From: Leptolyngbyaceae cyanobacterium SM1_3_5 | Lineage (GTDB): Bacteria > Cyanobacteriota > Cyanobacteriia > Elainellales > Elainellaceae | NCBI GenBank assembly: GCA_012031475.1 | Contig: JAAUTJ010000226.1 | Span: 1-7,384, forward strand | Length of the DNA stretch: 7,384 bases | Direction: 5' to 3' | Part shown: in pieces, positions 6,426-7,384 of the stretch | Layout: each line of letters begins with the position of its first letter | Numbering within the stretch: position 1 is the stretch's first letter | Translations under genes and position numbers: made by a program | Notes under the pieces: model-generated | What the model saw: the letters and a program-made list of their open reading frames with translations, nothing else | Told to the model about the DNA's origin: nothing | Database searches by the model: none

Positions 6426-7384
6426 TCAGTAATGGCTTGCTGATTTGCGGTGGTGAATCGCAGTTTTGCCTTCGAGTTTGAGAACCTGACCGCGATCGAT
6501 CGTTGCATAAACAACCCAGTGATCGCCACATTCCATTCGCGTTTGCACACAGCATTCCACATAGGCCAAAGCGTCTTTCAAGATGGGCGAATGGTTGTCT
6601 GCCGTTTCGGTTTCAACATTGGCAAATCGATCTTCACCGGGCGCAAACGGCTTTAGAAAATGCTTCATTAAACCCAAATGTTTGCCTTCTTCCAGAATGT
6701 TGAGAACAAAGGCGTGACCGGGATACATCAGCGATTCGATCGCTCGTTCTTTGGCAATGGCGATCGTAATTCCAGGTGGCGTAAATGTGGCTTGAGACAC
6801 CCAGGAAGCTAGCATTGCTCCGCTGACTTCGCCTGTTTAATTGTGGCGATGCATAAGGAACCGACAATCCGCCCGACCGCTTGTTCAAGACTCGTCGCAG
6901 ACTGACGCGGAGCGCGAACTTTTTTCGCTTTTTTCAGAGCTTGAGCAAAATCAGTTCCAGCTTCTTCACAGGCTTTTAATGTTAGGTCAGTCGGCTTAAA
7001 CTTGACGCGAATTGGATCGAAACCGAAGCGATATCCGGCATCTTTGAGTTTGTTTTCGAGCAGATCGATCGCCTCGCCGCTCCAGCCAAACGACCCGAAC
7101 ACGCCCGCAGGTTTATCCGTTGAAACGGACGACAGCAAAATTCCCAAAGCGGTTTGAATGGGCGTCGGTGCATGACCTCCCAAGGTGGGTGAACCGATGA
7201 TGAAGCCGCTGCACTTTTCGACGATCGCCTGAATTTCGCTCGGCTCCGTCACTTCACAGTTGATCGATTCAACCCCAACTCCGGCCTTGGTGATGCCGCG
7301 AGCGATCGCCTGCGCCAAAGCGGTCGTATTCCCGTAAGCCGAGGCGTACAGGAGAGCGACAGTTTGGTCTTGCGATCGCTGCGC
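6426..7384 (-). CDS. Diflavin flavodiiron protein, C-terminal two domains (partial, one frameshift)
   Basis: The last ~319 residues of a class C flavodiiron protein, the cyanobacterial enzymes that reduce O2 to water using photosynthetic electrons. The N-terminal diiron metallo-beta-lactamase domain lies beyond the window. Present are a flavodoxin-like domain with FMN loop SAYGNT (residues 15-20 of the visible part), GSPTLGGHAPTP and GVFGSFGWSGEA; then the flavin reductase domain that defines class C, from about residue 163, with ASWVSQATFTPPG, FVLNILEEGKHLGLMKHFLK, ECGDHWVVYA and the C-terminal HHRKSASHY. The frame breaks at GG 6832-6833: restoring one base gives IKQ-GEVSGAMLASW. The SAYGNT loop looks to me more like Flv1-type than Flv3-type proteins, but without the diiron ligands the paralogue is not decided. 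It is convergent with the four-cysteine gene and ends with TGA at 6426-6428. Confidence 0.9.

Noticed and set aside
1..7384. CRISPR array, toxin-antitoxin pair, transposon or a novel defence system
   Set aside because: No spaced direct repeats, transposase motifs, terminal inverted repeats or defence domains were seen; the gene content is metabolic and housekeeping.

Overview
The window looks like ordinary chromosomal DNA of a cyanobacterium, probably a filamentous or Leptolyngbya/Oscillatoria-like lineage. Three things point there: frequent HIP1 octamers (gcgatcgc, e.g. near 1541, 2594, 3810, 5417 and 6199); the gene content (the succinic semialdehyde dehydrogenase plus 2-oxoglutarate decarboxylase pair, and a three-domain diflavin flavodiiron protein); and intergenic multi-hairpin repeats of the kind common in these genomes. 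The lineage guess is inference. No mobile element, CRISPR array, tRNA or rRNA was seen.

Layout. 1-326 (+) is the 3' end of a succinic semialdehyde dehydrogenase. 369-2004 (+) is a thiamine-diphosphate enzyme of the acetolactate synthase family, best read as 2-oxoglutarate decarboxylase; with its neighbour it would convert 2-oxoglutarate to succinate and so bypass the missing 2-oxoglutarate dehydrogenase. 2129-2802 (+) is a beta-carbonic anhydrase. 2836-4006 (+) is a fusion of an FHA domain to a ferredoxin-NADP reductase-like module whose tail runs into a repeat. 4113-5103 (+) is a COG0701/DUF318 permease. 5126-5219 (+) is the signal recognition particle RNA, with its own -10 box. 5317-5691 (+) is a small phasin-like coiled-coil protein, followed 14 bases later by a conserved cyanobacterial protein with four cysteines (5706-6139). 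6140-6425 is a convergent intergenic region with a structured repeat. 6426-7384 (-) is the C-terminal part of a class C flavodiiron protein, with its flavodoxin and flavin reductase domains.

The dominant feature of this sequence is single-base insertion or deletion in nearly every gene. I count eleven, mostly in short homopolymers. In each case a one-base correction restores conserved family sequence on both sides, so the pieces are described below as single genes. This pattern fits uncorrected sequencing or assembly error better than mass pseudogenisation. A possible exception is the FHA-reductase gene, which has also lost several cofactor-binding residues that indels do not explain.

I did not find a convincing undescribed system. 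The most useful points are the frameshift pattern, the tricarboxylic-acid-cycle bypass pair annotated under a misleading family name, the unusual FHA-reductase gene, and the SRP RNA promoter lying against the permease stop codon.
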